This document shows positions 48,984 to 57,336 of a DNA stretch of 64,000 nucleotides, in pieces. The notes under the pieces were generated by a model. That model was given only the letters and a program-made list of their open reading frames with translations, made no database searches and was not told where the DNA came from. Position 1 is the stretch's first letter. Every line of letters starts with the position of its first letter. Both the position numbers and the translations under genes were made by a program. This stretch comes from Microvirga thermotolerans (GTDB lineage: Bacteria; Pseudomonadota; Alphaproteobacteria; Rhizobiales; Beijerinckiaceae): NCBI RefSeq assembly GCF_009363855.1, contig NZ_CP045423.1:620001-684000 (forward strand), written 5' to 3'.

Positions 48984-51197
48984 CTACTTTGCCACGGGCG
49001 CCGGTCCGGCGGCAGGCGACACGGAATCCGTCCCCTGCTCGGGGGTTCCGAGCTTCTGAAGTCCAAGGAGATAGGCGAGGCCGCGCCCCGTCTGGTAGGC
49101 CGCGACCGAGAAGAACCAGATGGTGCCGCGCAGAATGCCGATATCCTGATGCCGGCGCTTCTGGAATTCGCTCCATTGATCCGCATTGGCGAAGACGAGA
49201 TCGGCGATCAGGCGGTGGTGCTCGGGCGTCTCGGTCAGGAAGCGGCAGCCGATCAGAACTCCCTTCTCGTCCATGCTCATCTTCCGGACCTCCATCGGCA
49301 GCTGATTGAGGGGCAGATCGGAATAGGGCGTGAACTCGAGGGTCCCGAGAGCTCCCTTCTTGAGGCCCGGGAGAGCCGATTGTGACAGGCGCAGGCTGAT
49401 GCCGCCCACCGATACGTCGCGAATCGTCGCGTCGACGATCTTGTCGCCCATGATGAAGCGGCATTGACGCTGGACGCGGACGCGATGGCTCTGCCGCCGC
49501 GTCCCACGCTCGGAGACGACCCCTAGCGCGCAGCCTGCGATGATCAGGTTGAGAAGATTCCACGCCCCCGTCACCAGGGTGACGTCGGCCTTGTAGGGCT
49601 CGGCCCACAGCCTCACCACCGTCGCGACGACACCGAGAACGAGCAGGCCGAAGATGATGAAAAAGGGCGCGCCCAGTTCCGAGACGCGGCTCTGGCTCAT
49701 GGACTCGTTCTTCGCGGTGACCTTGAAGGTAGGCTTGCTGGGATTGGCGATGACCGACAGGACGGCGGGAAGGAGATAGACCGTCTGGATGAATTCATAC
49801 AGATCCGAGATCCACGGCCAGCGGTAACGACCGTAGAGGTAGTTCTGCATCATGAAGTTCACCATCATGTAGGTCGAGGTATAGGCGAGGAACTCGCCCC
49901 CCGATGCGGTGAAGATTTCAAGAGAGAAGAAGAGATAGCAGAGCGGCGATACCAGGAAGCAGAACCTTGTGAAGGGGAAGAGCCAGAACATCATGCTCGA
50001 CGTGTAGCAAAGGCGCTGGGCGAGCGTGAGGCCGCGCTTGAAGGGCGGGAAGCGGTAACGCATGATCTGGATCATGCCTTGCGCCCAGCGGGACCGCTGG
50101 CCGATGAAGCTGGCGAAGGTATCGGGCTGAAGCCCGGCGATCAGGGGCTTGTCGACATAGATGCTCTTCCAGCCGCGGGCGTGCAGTTCGAGCGCGGTTT
50201 CGCAGTCCTCGGTGATGCTGATGCCGCTGAACCCGTTCGTTTCGAGCAGCGCCTCGCGGCGGAGCAGGGCTGCGGATCCGCAGAAGAAGGCGCCGTTCCA
50301 CCGATCCAGGCCCCGCTGGATGATGCCGTAGAACATTTCGTTCTCCGACGGCATCGTTTCGAACGTTCCGAGGTTGCGTTCGAGCGGATCCGGGTTGATG
50401 AAGAAATGCGGCGTCTGCACGAGAAAGAGGTTCTTTTCCGTGCTGAAGTACCCGACCGTTTCCTCCAGGAAGCTGCGGGCCGGCGCATGATCCGCATCGA
50501 AGACCGCGACGAGGTCGCCGGTCGAATGCTCGAGCCCGTTGTTCAGGTTTCCCGCCTTGGCGTGCAGGTTCTTCGCCCGGGTCAGATACTTCACGTCGAG
50601 AGCGGCGCAGAGGGCCTGGAGCTCCGCCCGCCGCGCCCGTGCCTCCTCCGCCTGGGCCTTGTCGGTCGATTGGCATTTCTGGTCGGTTCCGCCGTCGTCG
50701 AGAAGCCAGACCGTCAGCTTGTCGGCCGGGTAGTTCATGGCCTTCGCGGCCGCGAGCGTGGAGGCGAGGAGGCTGGCGCTCTCGTTGTAGGAGGGGACGA
50801 AAACGTCGACGGAGGGAAGGTTTTCCTCGTCGAGGCGCGGAGGGCGGCGGGAGGGCAGGGGACTCGACACCACGAACAGGCTGAGAAACAGCATGACGAC
50901 GCAGAGCATCTCCGCGACGTAGAGCAGCAGGGCCGGAATGTAGTTCGTCAGCTCGGTGATGGGCGGGAGAGTGCTCGTCGTCCGCCAGAACACGTAACGC
51001 AGGACGATCGCCGTTCCGAGGGCGAGGGCGATGAGCCGCCAGACACCCTGCGCTCGAAAGAACTTCAGCACGATCATGCAGGAAACGACGACGAGTCCTG
51101 CGATGAGATGCGCCTGAAGACTGATCGGCAAGGCAACCAGCAAGAGGATCAAAGTAGCCGCCACGGCCCAAAAGGCTACAATCAGACCCTTCTTCAT
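48984..51197 (-). CDS. bcsA: Cellulose synthase catalytic subunit BcsA (c-di-GMP-responsive)
   Basis: A 737-residue GT2 synthase that polymerises UDP-glucose to beta-1,4-glucan and extrudes it across the inner membrane. Four N-terminal membrane segments precede the GT domain, with Asp167-Asp168 (LLDDGG), the DxD at Asp234-Asp236 (FDADHAP), the TED at 329-331 and QRSRW at 367-371. More membrane segments follow. The C-terminal PilZ domain has the c-di-GMP motifs RQSHR (568-572) and DVSVGG (594-599), so activation by c-di-GMP is expected. It heads bcsA-B-Z-TPR and follows bcsN. Confidence 0.96.
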   Translation of the reverse strand: MKKGLIVAFWAVAATLILLLVALPISLQAHLIAGLVVVSCMIVLKFFRAQGVWRLIALALGTAIVLRYVFWRTTSTLPPITELTNYIPALLLYVAEMLCVVMLFLSLFVVSSPLPSRRPPRLDEENLPSVDVFVPSYNESASLLASTLAAAKAMNYPADKLTVWLLDDGGTDQKCQSTDKAQAEEARARRAELQALCAALDVKYLTRAKNLHAKAGNLNNGLEHSTGDLVAVFDADHAPARSFLEETVGYFSTEKNLFLVQTPHFFINPDPLERNLGTFETMPSENEMFYGIIQRGLDRWNGAFFCGSAALLRREALLETNGFSGISITEDCETALELHARGWKSIYVDKPLIAGLQPDTFASFIGQRSRWAQGMIQIMRYRFPPFKRGLTLAQRLCYTSSMMFWLFPFTRFCFLVSPLCYLFFSLEIFTASGGEFLAYTSTYMMVNFMMQNYLYGRYRWPWISDLYEFIQTVYLLPAVLSVIANPSKPTFKVTAKNESMSQSRVSELGAPFFIIFGLLVLGVVATVVRLWAEPYKADVTLVTGAWNLLNLIIAGCALGVVSERGTRRQSHRVRVQRQCRFIMGDKIVDATIRDVSVGGISLRLSQSALPGLKKGALGTLEFTPYSDLPLNQLPMEVRKMSMDEKGVLIGCRFLTETPEHHRLIADLVFANADQWSEFQKRRHQDIGILRGTIWFFSVAAYQTGRGLAYLLGLQKLGTPEQGTDSVSPAAGPAPVAK

Positions 51198-51311
51198 CGG
51201 TTTATCGATCTCTTGTGTGGTTTCTCTACGTCACGCGGTACGCATAATCTAAGCAGGCAAAGGGGTCTATCGTTATCTCAGCGGCATTCCGCAGCTCCCG
51301 GAATCCCCTGG

Positions 51312-52271
51312 CTAGGGGGGCGGCGGCACGACGGGGTATCCTTCGAGCGGACGGCGAGGCTCCGCGGGAGGGGCGGATGGCAGCGGAGCCGAGGGGACGG
51401 GGCGGGCCCTCGGCCTTGGTGCTGCCGGGCGCGGGGCGGGCGCCATCCTTTCAGCGGGAGGGGGGCTGCGGGTCCCCAGTCCGAAGTCGGTCGCGGCTCC
51501 GGCCGCCATCCCGATAGGGAACAGGGGCGCATCCAGACCTCCGAGATGCGGGGGAACGGGGGGCGGCTCGCCGTAGGGATTCCACCCCACGGAGGAATAG
51601 TAGGCGGAGATGGTGAAGGCGTACATGGTCCGAAGCAGCTGCTCCTCGGTAGCGTCCGCGTCGCACAGACGCAGCCGCACCGAGACGATGCCGCCGGGCG
51701 TCAGGATCGCCGGCTTGTTCGGCTCGATCCGCTGCCACGCATAGAGGCATACGTCTCCTGCTGCGGAACGGCCTGTGGCGAAGCCGAACGGACCATACTT
51801 GTTCTGGACGTAGAAGAGGGACGTCCGCATATCGACGCCCGGCACGCGCTCGTCCATCTCGCTCTGAATGCGATCCGGCGAGATCGGCCTGATCTTGAGG
51901 ACGTCGTCGTTTTCCGACGGCACCTCCAGGTCGTTCACGAGGCTTACATAGAACGCATTCTGCCCCACCGCCGCCGAGGCCGTGGACAGGGCGATCTCCT
52001 GCGAGACGCCATTCCTGTAGGTGCGTTGCAGGACGGCCACGACCGCCGGACCGCCCGGCGGCGGCAGGATCAATGCCTTTGAGGCAGGCACCTCGGTCAT
52101 GGGGGTGGCGAAGCGAAGTTCGGATTGCGTCGAGCATCCCGCCAGCACCGCCGGAATCGCAATCGACAAAGCCTTGAACGCGCCGACAACCCTGCGGGCC
52201 GACCCGCGGGGGCCGTCGCGCCGGGGCCGGGCGTCCGGGACTGTCGAGGTGATGCCGATGTGAAACAACAT
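51312..52271 (-). CDS. bcsN: Cellulose biosynthesis lipoprotein BcsN
   Basis: BcsN is an accessory protein found in alphaproteobacterial cellulose operons; its role is not defined. A lipobox, AVLAGCSTQSE, follows a hydrophobic stretch, so the protein should be membrane-anchored in the periplasm. The body (SELRFATPMTEVPASKAL, DVCLYAWQRIEPN, LRLCDADATEEQLL) fits the BcsN family, and the last 80 residues are a Pro/Ala/Arg-rich tail. The start is uncertain: ATG at 52271 gives 319 residues, GTG at 52349 gives 345; a TTG nearer the lipobox is also possible. Position just upstream of bcsA supports the call. Confidence 0.82.
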   Translation of the reverse strand: MLFHIGITSTVPDARPRRDGPRGSARRVVGAFKALSIAIPAVLAGCSTQSELRFATPMTEVPASKALILPPPGGPAVVAVLQRTYRNGVSQEIALSTASAAVGQNAFYVSLVNDLEVPSENDDVLKIRPISPDRIQSEMDERVPGVDMRTSLFYVQNKYGPFGFATGRSAAGDVCLYAWQRIEPNKPAILTPGGIVSVRLRLCDADATEEQLLRTMYAFTISAYYSSVGWNPYGEPPPVPPHLGGLDAPLFPIGMAAGAATDFGLGTRSPPPAERMAPAPRPAAPRPRARPVPSAPLPSAPPAEPRRPLEGYPVVPPPP

Positions 52272-52466
52272 GTCTATGGCGGGGCTGGCGTCGACCGTCA
52301 GCTGAGACGACCGCAACGAGAAAAAGGCTGCATGGCGGTCTCCCCTCACCTCGGCCGGATGAAATGCCTAACTAGACATGGCCAAACATGGTTAACGAAG
52401 GGTGAAACTTTCCTTAAAGACAGGTGCGATCCACGATTTCCGCCGTGGGTGAGCGCCCCAACGGAA

Positions 52467-52496
52467 CCGCCACGGAACCGGCGTGGTCCGTGGCGG
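52467..52496 (-). terminator. Hairpin between the creatininase-family gene and bcsN
   Basis: A perfect 10-bp stem (52467-52476 with 52487-52496, 10-base loop) lies about 50 bases beyond the creatininase-family stop. It has no T-run. The surrounding 276-base gap (52272-52547) must also hold the bcsN promoter; I could not pick a convincing -35/-10 pair, though 52375-52425 is AT-rich. Confidence 0.45.
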
Positions 52497-52547
52497 CAGA
52501 TTGATGGGGAACTCGAAATTCGAATCGGCCCGCAAGGGGCCGACCGA

Positions 52548-53300
52548 TCAGCGAAGGGAACGGACGATCTCGCAGAGCGCCTCCACGACGATCCGGCTGA
52601 TCGCAGCTCCCTTCTCGGCCGATGCGAGGCTTGGGTCGCCGACCACTCCCGACCCTCCCGAAATCTCCGCCATGGTGCGGAAGAGGGAGCCGCGTCCTCC
52701 TCTGAGCAGGTCGGAATTCGCCCAGTCGTAGGTCATGACGTGGCTATGGCCGGGGATCCTGTCCTTGCGGACGGACGTCCCGTCGATGTGAAGCATCAGC
52801 GAGGTCTCGAACTCGCAGGCATGCCCGACGCCCCCGAACCCGCTCTCCTGCACCTTCGCCAGGGCGTCGGTCGCAATCCGCCACCAGGTCAGGAGGCCCA
52901 CCCGGCAGTTCCGGTGGCGCGCGCCGAAGCTCTCCACGATGACCTGGCCGATGCCCTGATTGCCGCCATGGCTGTTGAAAAGGAGGATGTTCGTGAAGCC
53001 ATGGGCGGCGACGGCGGAGAGGATGTCGGACACGTAGGCGAGCAGGGTCTGATGCTGCACCGTGAGCGTGCCGGGGAAGTCCATGTGATGCTCGGAGGCG
53101 CAGACCACGACCGGTGGCAGAATGAGCACGCTCTCGCCAAGCCTCCTGTCCAACTCCTCCAGAAAATGGCCTCCGATGCGCGCATCGGTATCGAGGGGCA
53201 GGTGCGGGCCATGCTGCTCGATGGCCGCGATGTTCATGACGACCGGGATCGTTCGATCGAGACGGCCGATCTCCTGCGACGTGAGCTTCTCCCATCTCAT
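52548..53300 (-). CDS. Creatininase-family metal-dependent amidohydrolase
   Basis: The start is taken at 53300 (MRWEKLTSQEIGRLDRTIP), overlapping the RidA-fusion stop by ATGA, giving 250 residues. The metal motif EQHGPHLPLDTD has Glu28, His30, His33 and Asp39; FNSHGGNQG supplies a further His. Family members hydrolyse cyclic amides such as creatinine or N-formyl compounds. Together with the upstream RidA fusion and enolase-family genes it should serve one catabolic route; the actual substrate is unknown. Confidence 0.88.
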   Translation of the reverse strand: MRWEKLTSQEIGRLDRTIPVVMNIAAIEQHGPHLPLDTDARIGGHFLEELDRRLGESVLILPPVVVCASEHHMDFPGTLTVQHQTLLAYVSDILSAVAAHGFTNILLFNSHGGNQGIGQVIVESFGARHRNCRVGLLTWWRIATDALAKVQESGFGGVGHACEFETSLMLHIDGTSVRKDRIPGHSHVMTYDWANSDLLRGGRGSLFRTMAEISGGSGVVGDPSLASAEKGAAISRIVVEALCEIVRSLR

Positions 53301-54175
53301 GGCCTTGCCGCCCAGAGTTCGATTTCCACGACGAAGTCCCTGAGAAGACCGGCCTGAACGGCGGTCCTGACCGGGAGAGGCCGAGGCATCATCTCGGCAT
53401 AGACCTCGTTGAAGGCGGGCCAGTCGTCCAGGTCCTTCAGGTAGACATTGACCTTGAACACGTCTGCGAGACCGCAGCCGGCATGGCGCAGCTGTTCCGC
53501 GCAGTTCTCGATGGTTGCTCGCGCCTGTGCGCGAATGTCCGTCCCGACGGTCCTGCCATCGGGGCCGGTCGCCGCCTGACCCGAGATCACGACGATCCGG
53601 CCGGGGGCGACCTCGATGACGGGAGAGTAGGGGCCGTGCCCCGGGGGCTGCGGCGCCGGAACGGTCCGCTTGACGGTCTCGGGCGCGGGGATCGTGCGGC
53701 CCATGGGATTCGGAAGGTATCCCAGGAAGCCGGCGATGCGCCACCGGCCTTCGACCTGCCTGCAGAAGTACTGCGTCTGCCAGCGCAGGGTTACGCTCTC
53801 GCCGTCGTCCAGGCGGATGGTGCCGTCGAACTTCTTTCGGGCCAGCGCGAAATCGCCCAGGATCTCGATGTCCCGCAGGCTGGTGAGATCGAAGATGGAC
53901 CTGCGCAGCTTCTCGTCAGGGATCCGGCCCTTCAACTCCTTCGCTCCCGCGAGCCAGGCCTCCCTGTAGCGGGCGATGTCCGCATAGGTCACGCGCCAGC
54001 TGTCTGGGTTGTCGGAGAAGCGGGCATCGATTCCGAAGAAGACATCCGCAGCGAAATCCCGGAAATGCGCGTCCCAGTCTCCGGCGACGAACGCCTCGAT
54101 GTCGCGGCGGACCAGCATCTCCCAGATGGCATGGCGGGCCGTGTCGGCGGGGGAAAAAGGATTCGTGTCGCTCAT
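53297..54175 (-). CDS. Fusion of an NTF2/SnoaL-like domain with a RidA (YjgF/UK114) domain
   Basis: The start is taken at 54175 (MSDTNPFSPADTARHAIWE), giving 292 residues. Residues about 10-150 look like a cone-shaped NTF2/SnoaL-like domain (AGDWDAHFRDFAADVFFGID; WQTQYFCRQVEGRWRIAGFLG). A Pro-rich linker (about 160-180) joins it to a RidA domain (about 180-292), with GPYSP, VVISGQAATGPDG and VKVNVYLKDL, and the catalytic Arg270 in LPVRTAVQA. RidA proteins hydrolyse reactive enamine/imine intermediates. The fusion in one chain, between a dehydratase-like and an amidohydrolase gene, suggests an imine step in this pathway. Confidence 0.85.
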   Translation of the reverse strand: MSDTNPFSPADTARHAIWEMLVRRDIEAFVAGDWDAHFRDFAADVFFGIDARFSDNPDSWRVTYADIARYREAWLAGAKELKGRIPDEKLRRSIFDLTSLRDIEILGDFALARKKFDGTIRLDDGESVTLRWQTQYFCRQVEGRWRIAGFLGYLPNPMGRTIPAPETVKRTVPAPQPPGHGPYSPVIEVAPGRIVVISGQAATGPDGRTVGTDIRAQARATIENCAEQLRHAGCGLADVFKVNVYLKDLDDWPAFNEVYAEMMPRPLPVRTAVQAGLLRDFVVEIELWAARP

Positions 54176-54185
54176 GATGCGTCGC

Positions 54186-55331
54186 CTATCGAATCGTCCG
54201 CTCGGAGACCTTGAACCGGCGGATCGCCTCCTCGTCGAGCTCGATTCCGAGGCCCGGTCCGTCCGGAAGCCGGACATACGGCGGCTCGATGACGAGCGGG
54301 GTCTCGAGAAGATCGTGGGAGCGGATCATGCGGCCGAAGATGTCGCTCGGCCAGACGCAACTCGCCGCCGCGGCGCTCTGGTGCACATACATCGCCTCCA
54401 GAATGCCGAGATCCACCTCCGAGCCGTGCCAGCAGGGGAGGCCGGCCGTGGCGGCGAAGTCGGCGAGAGTCTTGAACTTGGCAAGGCCACCGTTGAAGTT
54501 GAAGCCGTCGACCGCGCCATGGGCGACGGCGTTGACCGCTTCGTAGGGGCGCTGTCCCTGGAAGACATAAGGCAGCGACACGTGCAGGGCGATCGGTATG
54601 GCGCTGAACTGGCGAAGATGCGCGTAATCCTGGATCATCCAGCGCTGGATCGGATCCTCGAGGAGAAGAACGTTTCCGATCTTCTCCAGGTCCCGGATGA
54701 TCGGCCGGGCATTCCCCGCATTCTCCCAGCGCTGGTTCGGGTCGAAGATCACCTTCATCCCCGGCGCATGCTTCTTGATCTCCACGCACCAGGCGACGAC
54801 GTCGTCCTCCAGGTCGCACTTGAACTTGATGCAGTCGAATCCCTGATCGTGATACTGCTTCACCCAGGGGCCGATCTCGTCCACGGTGCGATGGCTGGAC
54901 CAGGCGCTGATCTTTACGCGGTCGCGGACGGCGCCTCCGAGGAGGCGATGCAGGGGAATGCCAAGCGATTTCGCATAGGCGTCCCAGATCGCGCATTCGA
55001 AGCCGTCATATTCCCTGCACAGGGCGATCGGGAGATCCTGCAGCGGCAGGTCCGCGATGCTCCGGCCGAGAAGCATCGCCGAGACGCTCTCGACGACCGA
55101 CCAGTTGTGATCCCGGTAGAACTCGGACAGGCCGACCGTTCCGTCCTTCAGGGTCATTCGAAGGATGAGCTTCGGCAACTCGTCGAACTGCACGGACCAG
55201 GCCTTCTTGCCGCCGACCGGCAGCATGTGGAGCGGCTTGCTCAGGCTATCGGAGTTGATGACGCCCGGATGGGCGGGAACGATCACTTCTTCGTAGTCGA
55301 AGCGGACAATGGTTTTGGCGTTGGAATCCAT
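54186..55331 (-). CDS. Enolase-superfamily (mandelate racemase/muconate lactonizing) enzyme
   Basis: A 381-residue protein of the acid-sugar dehydratase/racemase group, with an N-terminal capping domain (1-120) and a TIM barrel. Lys169-Phe-Lys171 (CIKFKC) is the catalytic KxK, Asp197 in IFDPNQRW and Glu225 in LLLEDPIQRW are metal ligands. The place of the third metal ligand reads PIALHVSLP, without an evident Asp/Glu. Downstream, WHGSEVDLG holds a His (302). It likely abstracts the alpha-proton of a carboxylate substrate. It heads a minus-strand unit and is divergent from the SDR gene. Confidence 0.88.
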   Translation of the reverse strand: MDSNAKTIVRFDYEEVIVPAHPGVINSDSLSKPLHMLPVGGKKAWSVQFDELPKLILRMTLKDGTVGLSEFYRDHNWSVVESVSAMLLGRSIADLPLQDLPIALCREYDGFECAIWDAYAKSLGIPLHRLLGGAVRDRVKISAWSSHRTVDEIGPWVKQYHDQGFDCIKFKCDLEDDVVAWCVEIKKHAPGMKVIFDPNQRWENAGNARPIIRDLEKIGNVLLLEDPIQRWMIQDYAHLRQFSAIPIALHVSLPYVFQGQRPYEAVNAVAHGAVDGFNFNGGLAKFKTLADFAATAGLPCWHGSEVDLGILEAMYVHQSAAAASCVWPSDIFGRMIRSHDLLETPLVIEPPYVRLPDGPGLGIELDEEAIRRFKVSERTIR

Positions 55332-55375
55332 GGTGCACCGGCGTGGAGGAGCGAGGCGAGCTTAAGTGGAAAAAA

Positions 55376-55387
55376 GTAGTTAAACAA
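55376..55387. promoter_or_regulatory. Candidate RpiR operator, site 1
   Basis: GTAGTTAAACAA lies in the divergent region between the enolase-superfamily and SDR genes. It matches 11 of 12 bases with GTAGTTATACAA at 59440-59451 in the other divergent promoter of the cluster. TGTAGTT-type half sites are known for HexR/RpiR regulators. Binding is inferred. Confidence 0.35.
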
Positions 55388-55474
55388 CGAATTTTGTCGT
55401 AAAGGACAGGGTGCGCGACCTGATATTTTTATTGTGCTACATTTCATAGGCATTGCGGGCGTGGAGGCGAGCGG

Positions 55475-56251
55475 ATGAGTCGGATCATTGTGGTCACGGG
55501 GGGCGCGGGCGATATCGGCCGGGCCTTGTGCGCGCGATTTCTGAGAGACGGGCATCGCGTGGCGATTCTGGACAGGGATGCGGGCGCCTTGGATCGTGCC
55601 GTCGATGCGCTCGGGCCATCGGAGAACCTGCTCCCCGTCGTTGCGGACGTAACGGACGGAGTGTCCGTCCGAGGCGCCATCGCGCAGGTGGAGAAGACTC
55701 TCGGCCCCATCGGCGTTCTCGTGAACAACGCCGGCGGCGTCGTGAGTCCGACCTTGCGGACGACATCGGAGGACGCGTGGCTTTCCGACATCGAACTCAA
55801 CCTCAATGGTGCATGGCGCTGCGCCAGTGCGGTCCAGGACGGCATGATCGCCAGACGCAGCGGGACGATTCTCAACATCTCCTCGGTCAATGGATTCGGC
55901 ATCTACGGCTATCCCGCCTACAGCGCCGCCAAGGCAGGTCTCGCCCAGCTGACCCGCTTCCTGGCGGTGGAACTCGGCGCCTATGGCATTCGCGCCAACG
56001 CCATCGCCCCCGGAAGCGTCAAGACCCAGGCCTGGAAGGCCCGCGTCGAACAGAACCCCGAGATCTTCGAGCGTCTGAAACGCTGGTATCCCTTGGGCGA
56101 CGTCTGTGTTCCCGAGGACATTGCCGGCGTCGCCGCCTTTCTGCTCGGCCCGGATGCACGCATGATCACCGGGGTCGTGCTTCCGGTCGATGGAGGACTC
56201 TCCGTGGGCTCGGCCACCATGGCACGGGAGTTCTGCGGCGCAGATTTTTAG
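55475..56251 (+). CDS. Short-chain dehydrogenase/reductase (SDR)
   Basis: A 258-residue classical SDR with TGGAGDIG (cofactor binding, residues 8-15), NNAGG (about 89-93), catalytic Ser in NISSVNG and the YPAYSAAK motif, and GGLSVGSA at the end. Asp37 after the second strand (ILDRD) favours NAD+. It probably oxidises a hydroxyl group of the acid-sugar type substrate handled by the neighbouring genes. Its TAG stop is provided by the first bases of a palindromic repeat. A GGAG lies about 10 bases before the start. Confidence 0.92.
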   Translation: MSRIIVVTGGAGDIGRALCARFLRDGHRVAILDRDAGALDRAVDALGPSENLLPVVADVTDGVSVRGAIAQVEKTLGPIGVLVNNAGGVVSPTLRTTSEDAWLSDIELNLNGAWRCASAVQDGMIARRSGTILNISSVNGFGIYGYPAYSAAKAGLAQLTRFLAVELGAYGIRANAIAPGSVKTQAWKARVEQNPEIFERLKRWYPLGDVCVPEDIAGVAAFLLGPDARMITGVVLPVDGGLSVGSATMAREFCGADF

Positions 56252-56288
56252 AGCATCGGACGAGAATTCGAATTCTCGTCCGATGCTC
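56251..56288. repeat. 38-bp perfect palindrome
   Basis: GAGCATCGGACGAGAATTC (56251-56269) is followed directly by its exact reverse complement (56270-56288). It begins in the SDR stop codon (TAGAGC) and may also act as a terminator, though no T-run follows. Confidence 0.85.
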
Positions 56289-56455
56289 CAGGCTTCTGAT
56301 TGCGCGCATCTTTTCGGGCATAACCGGTTCCCGCTTATGCTCTCGATGCTTAGAGCATTTTCAGGAGAAGTGGGAACCGGTTCTCAGTCCGAAAATGCGG
56401 CAAACCAAGAGCTTCTGAGCGAAGTGCGATTCCATCGAAGCGCAAACCGCTCTAG
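56289..56455. repeat. Second palindromic intergenic element (GGGAACCGGTT type)
   Basis: AACCGGTTCCCGCTT (56322-56336) is answered by AAGTGGGAACCGGTT (56368-56382), 14 of 15 positions paired, flanked by TTTTCGG and CCGAAAA outer arms. The element ends GCTCTA, and its last bases form the TAG stop of the convergent RpiR gene. The core is shared with the element near 3150. Confidence 0.65.
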
Positions 56456-57336
56456 TCGCCGATGGGTTGCGCTTCCGTGGGGCCGTGGAGCGCGAGGAGC
56501 GTCCGCCTGATCCGGTGGAGCCTGCGCGCCGATTCCGGTCGCGTCATGGCGCCGACGAGGGCCGACAGGCAGTCGATCACGAGCAGCTGGCCGTAGCGGG
56601 TGCGGTTGGGAAAATTGAAGTGGACCTCGTCCCCCGGGATCGCGAGAGGGAGGAGGAGCGTCGCCTTCCTCGCCAGCGGGCTCTCCGGCAACGTGACGGC
56701 GATGACGGCGGCGCCTCGGCTCGCGGCGGTGCCGGCGGCCTCCACGAGGGAGCTCGGCTTGCCCGTGACGGAGAAGATGAGGAAGGCATCGTCCTTCTCG
56801 GCAATGGCGGCGAGCATCTGCTGCTTGTAAGGATCGGCCGAAGCCGTCGCCGGCAGCCCGAACCGGAAGAGACGGTTCTCCATCTCCTGCGCCATGAGGG
56901 CCGAGCTGCCGCCGACTCCGAGGCAGACGATGCGGGAGGCGTGGGCAACCACCGTGGCGGCCTCGCTCAGCGCGTGCTCCTGAAGGCTCGCGAAGGCGGT
57001 GCTCAAGGCCTCCATTCCGGATTGGTAGACGCGCTGCGCGGTGGTCCCTGCGTCGCCGGATTGAACCTTTCGCTCGGCCTCGATGTACATGCGCCCGACG
57101 GCGAAGTCCTGCGCCAGACGCATCTTGAAATCGCTGAAACCGTCGCAGCCGAGCCGGCGGGCGAAGCGCATCACCGTCGGCTCGCTGACATTCGCCTGGG
57201 CGGCGAAGGCCTTGATGCTGGTCCGCGTGGTCGCTTCGATATCCTGCAGGACCAGGTCGGCGACCCGCCGCTCGGCCTTCTTCAGCGAGGGGGCGAGCTG
57301 CTCGATGGTCTCGATCAGGTTGGTGGGGCGGTTCAT
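56452..57336 (-). CDS. RpiR/MurR-family transcriptional regulator (HTH + SIS domain)
   Basis: A 294-residue regulator with an N-terminal helix-turn-helix (about 1-80; AFAAQANVSEPTVMRFARRLG) and a SIS sugar-phosphate-binding domain (about 125-265; SRIVCLGVGGSSALMAQEME and FLIFSVTGKPSSLVEAAG). Such proteins sense phosphosugars or sugar acids. It is the third gene of the binding protein-phosphatase-regulator unit, overlapping the phosphatase-like gene by ATGA. It probably controls this importer and the nearby catabolic genes. Confidence 0.94.
   Translation of the reverse strand: MNRPTNLIETIEQLAPSLKKAERRVADLVLQDIEATTRTSIKAFAAQANVSEPTVMRFARRLGCDGFSDFKMRLAQDFAVGRMYIEAERKVQSGDAGTTAQRVYQSGMEALSTAFASLQEHALSEAATVVAHASRIVCLGVGGSSALMAQEMENRLFRFGLPATASADPYKQQMLAAIAEKDDAFLIFSVTGKPSSLVEAAGTAASRGAAVIAVTLPESPLARKATLLLPLAIPGDEVHFNFPNRTRYGQLLVIDCLSALVGAMTRPESARRLHRIRRTLLALHGPTEAQPIGD

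Noticed and set aside
48976-49608. Upstream extension of the bcsB frame into bcsA
   Set aside because: The extra 211 codons overlap bcsA in another frame. The GTG at 48975 has a ribosome-binding site and begins a signal peptide.
55332-55474. A Pho box near the enolase-family and SDR genes
   Set aside because: TTTTGTCGTAAAG looks similar to one half-site but no second repeat occurs at 11-base spacing.
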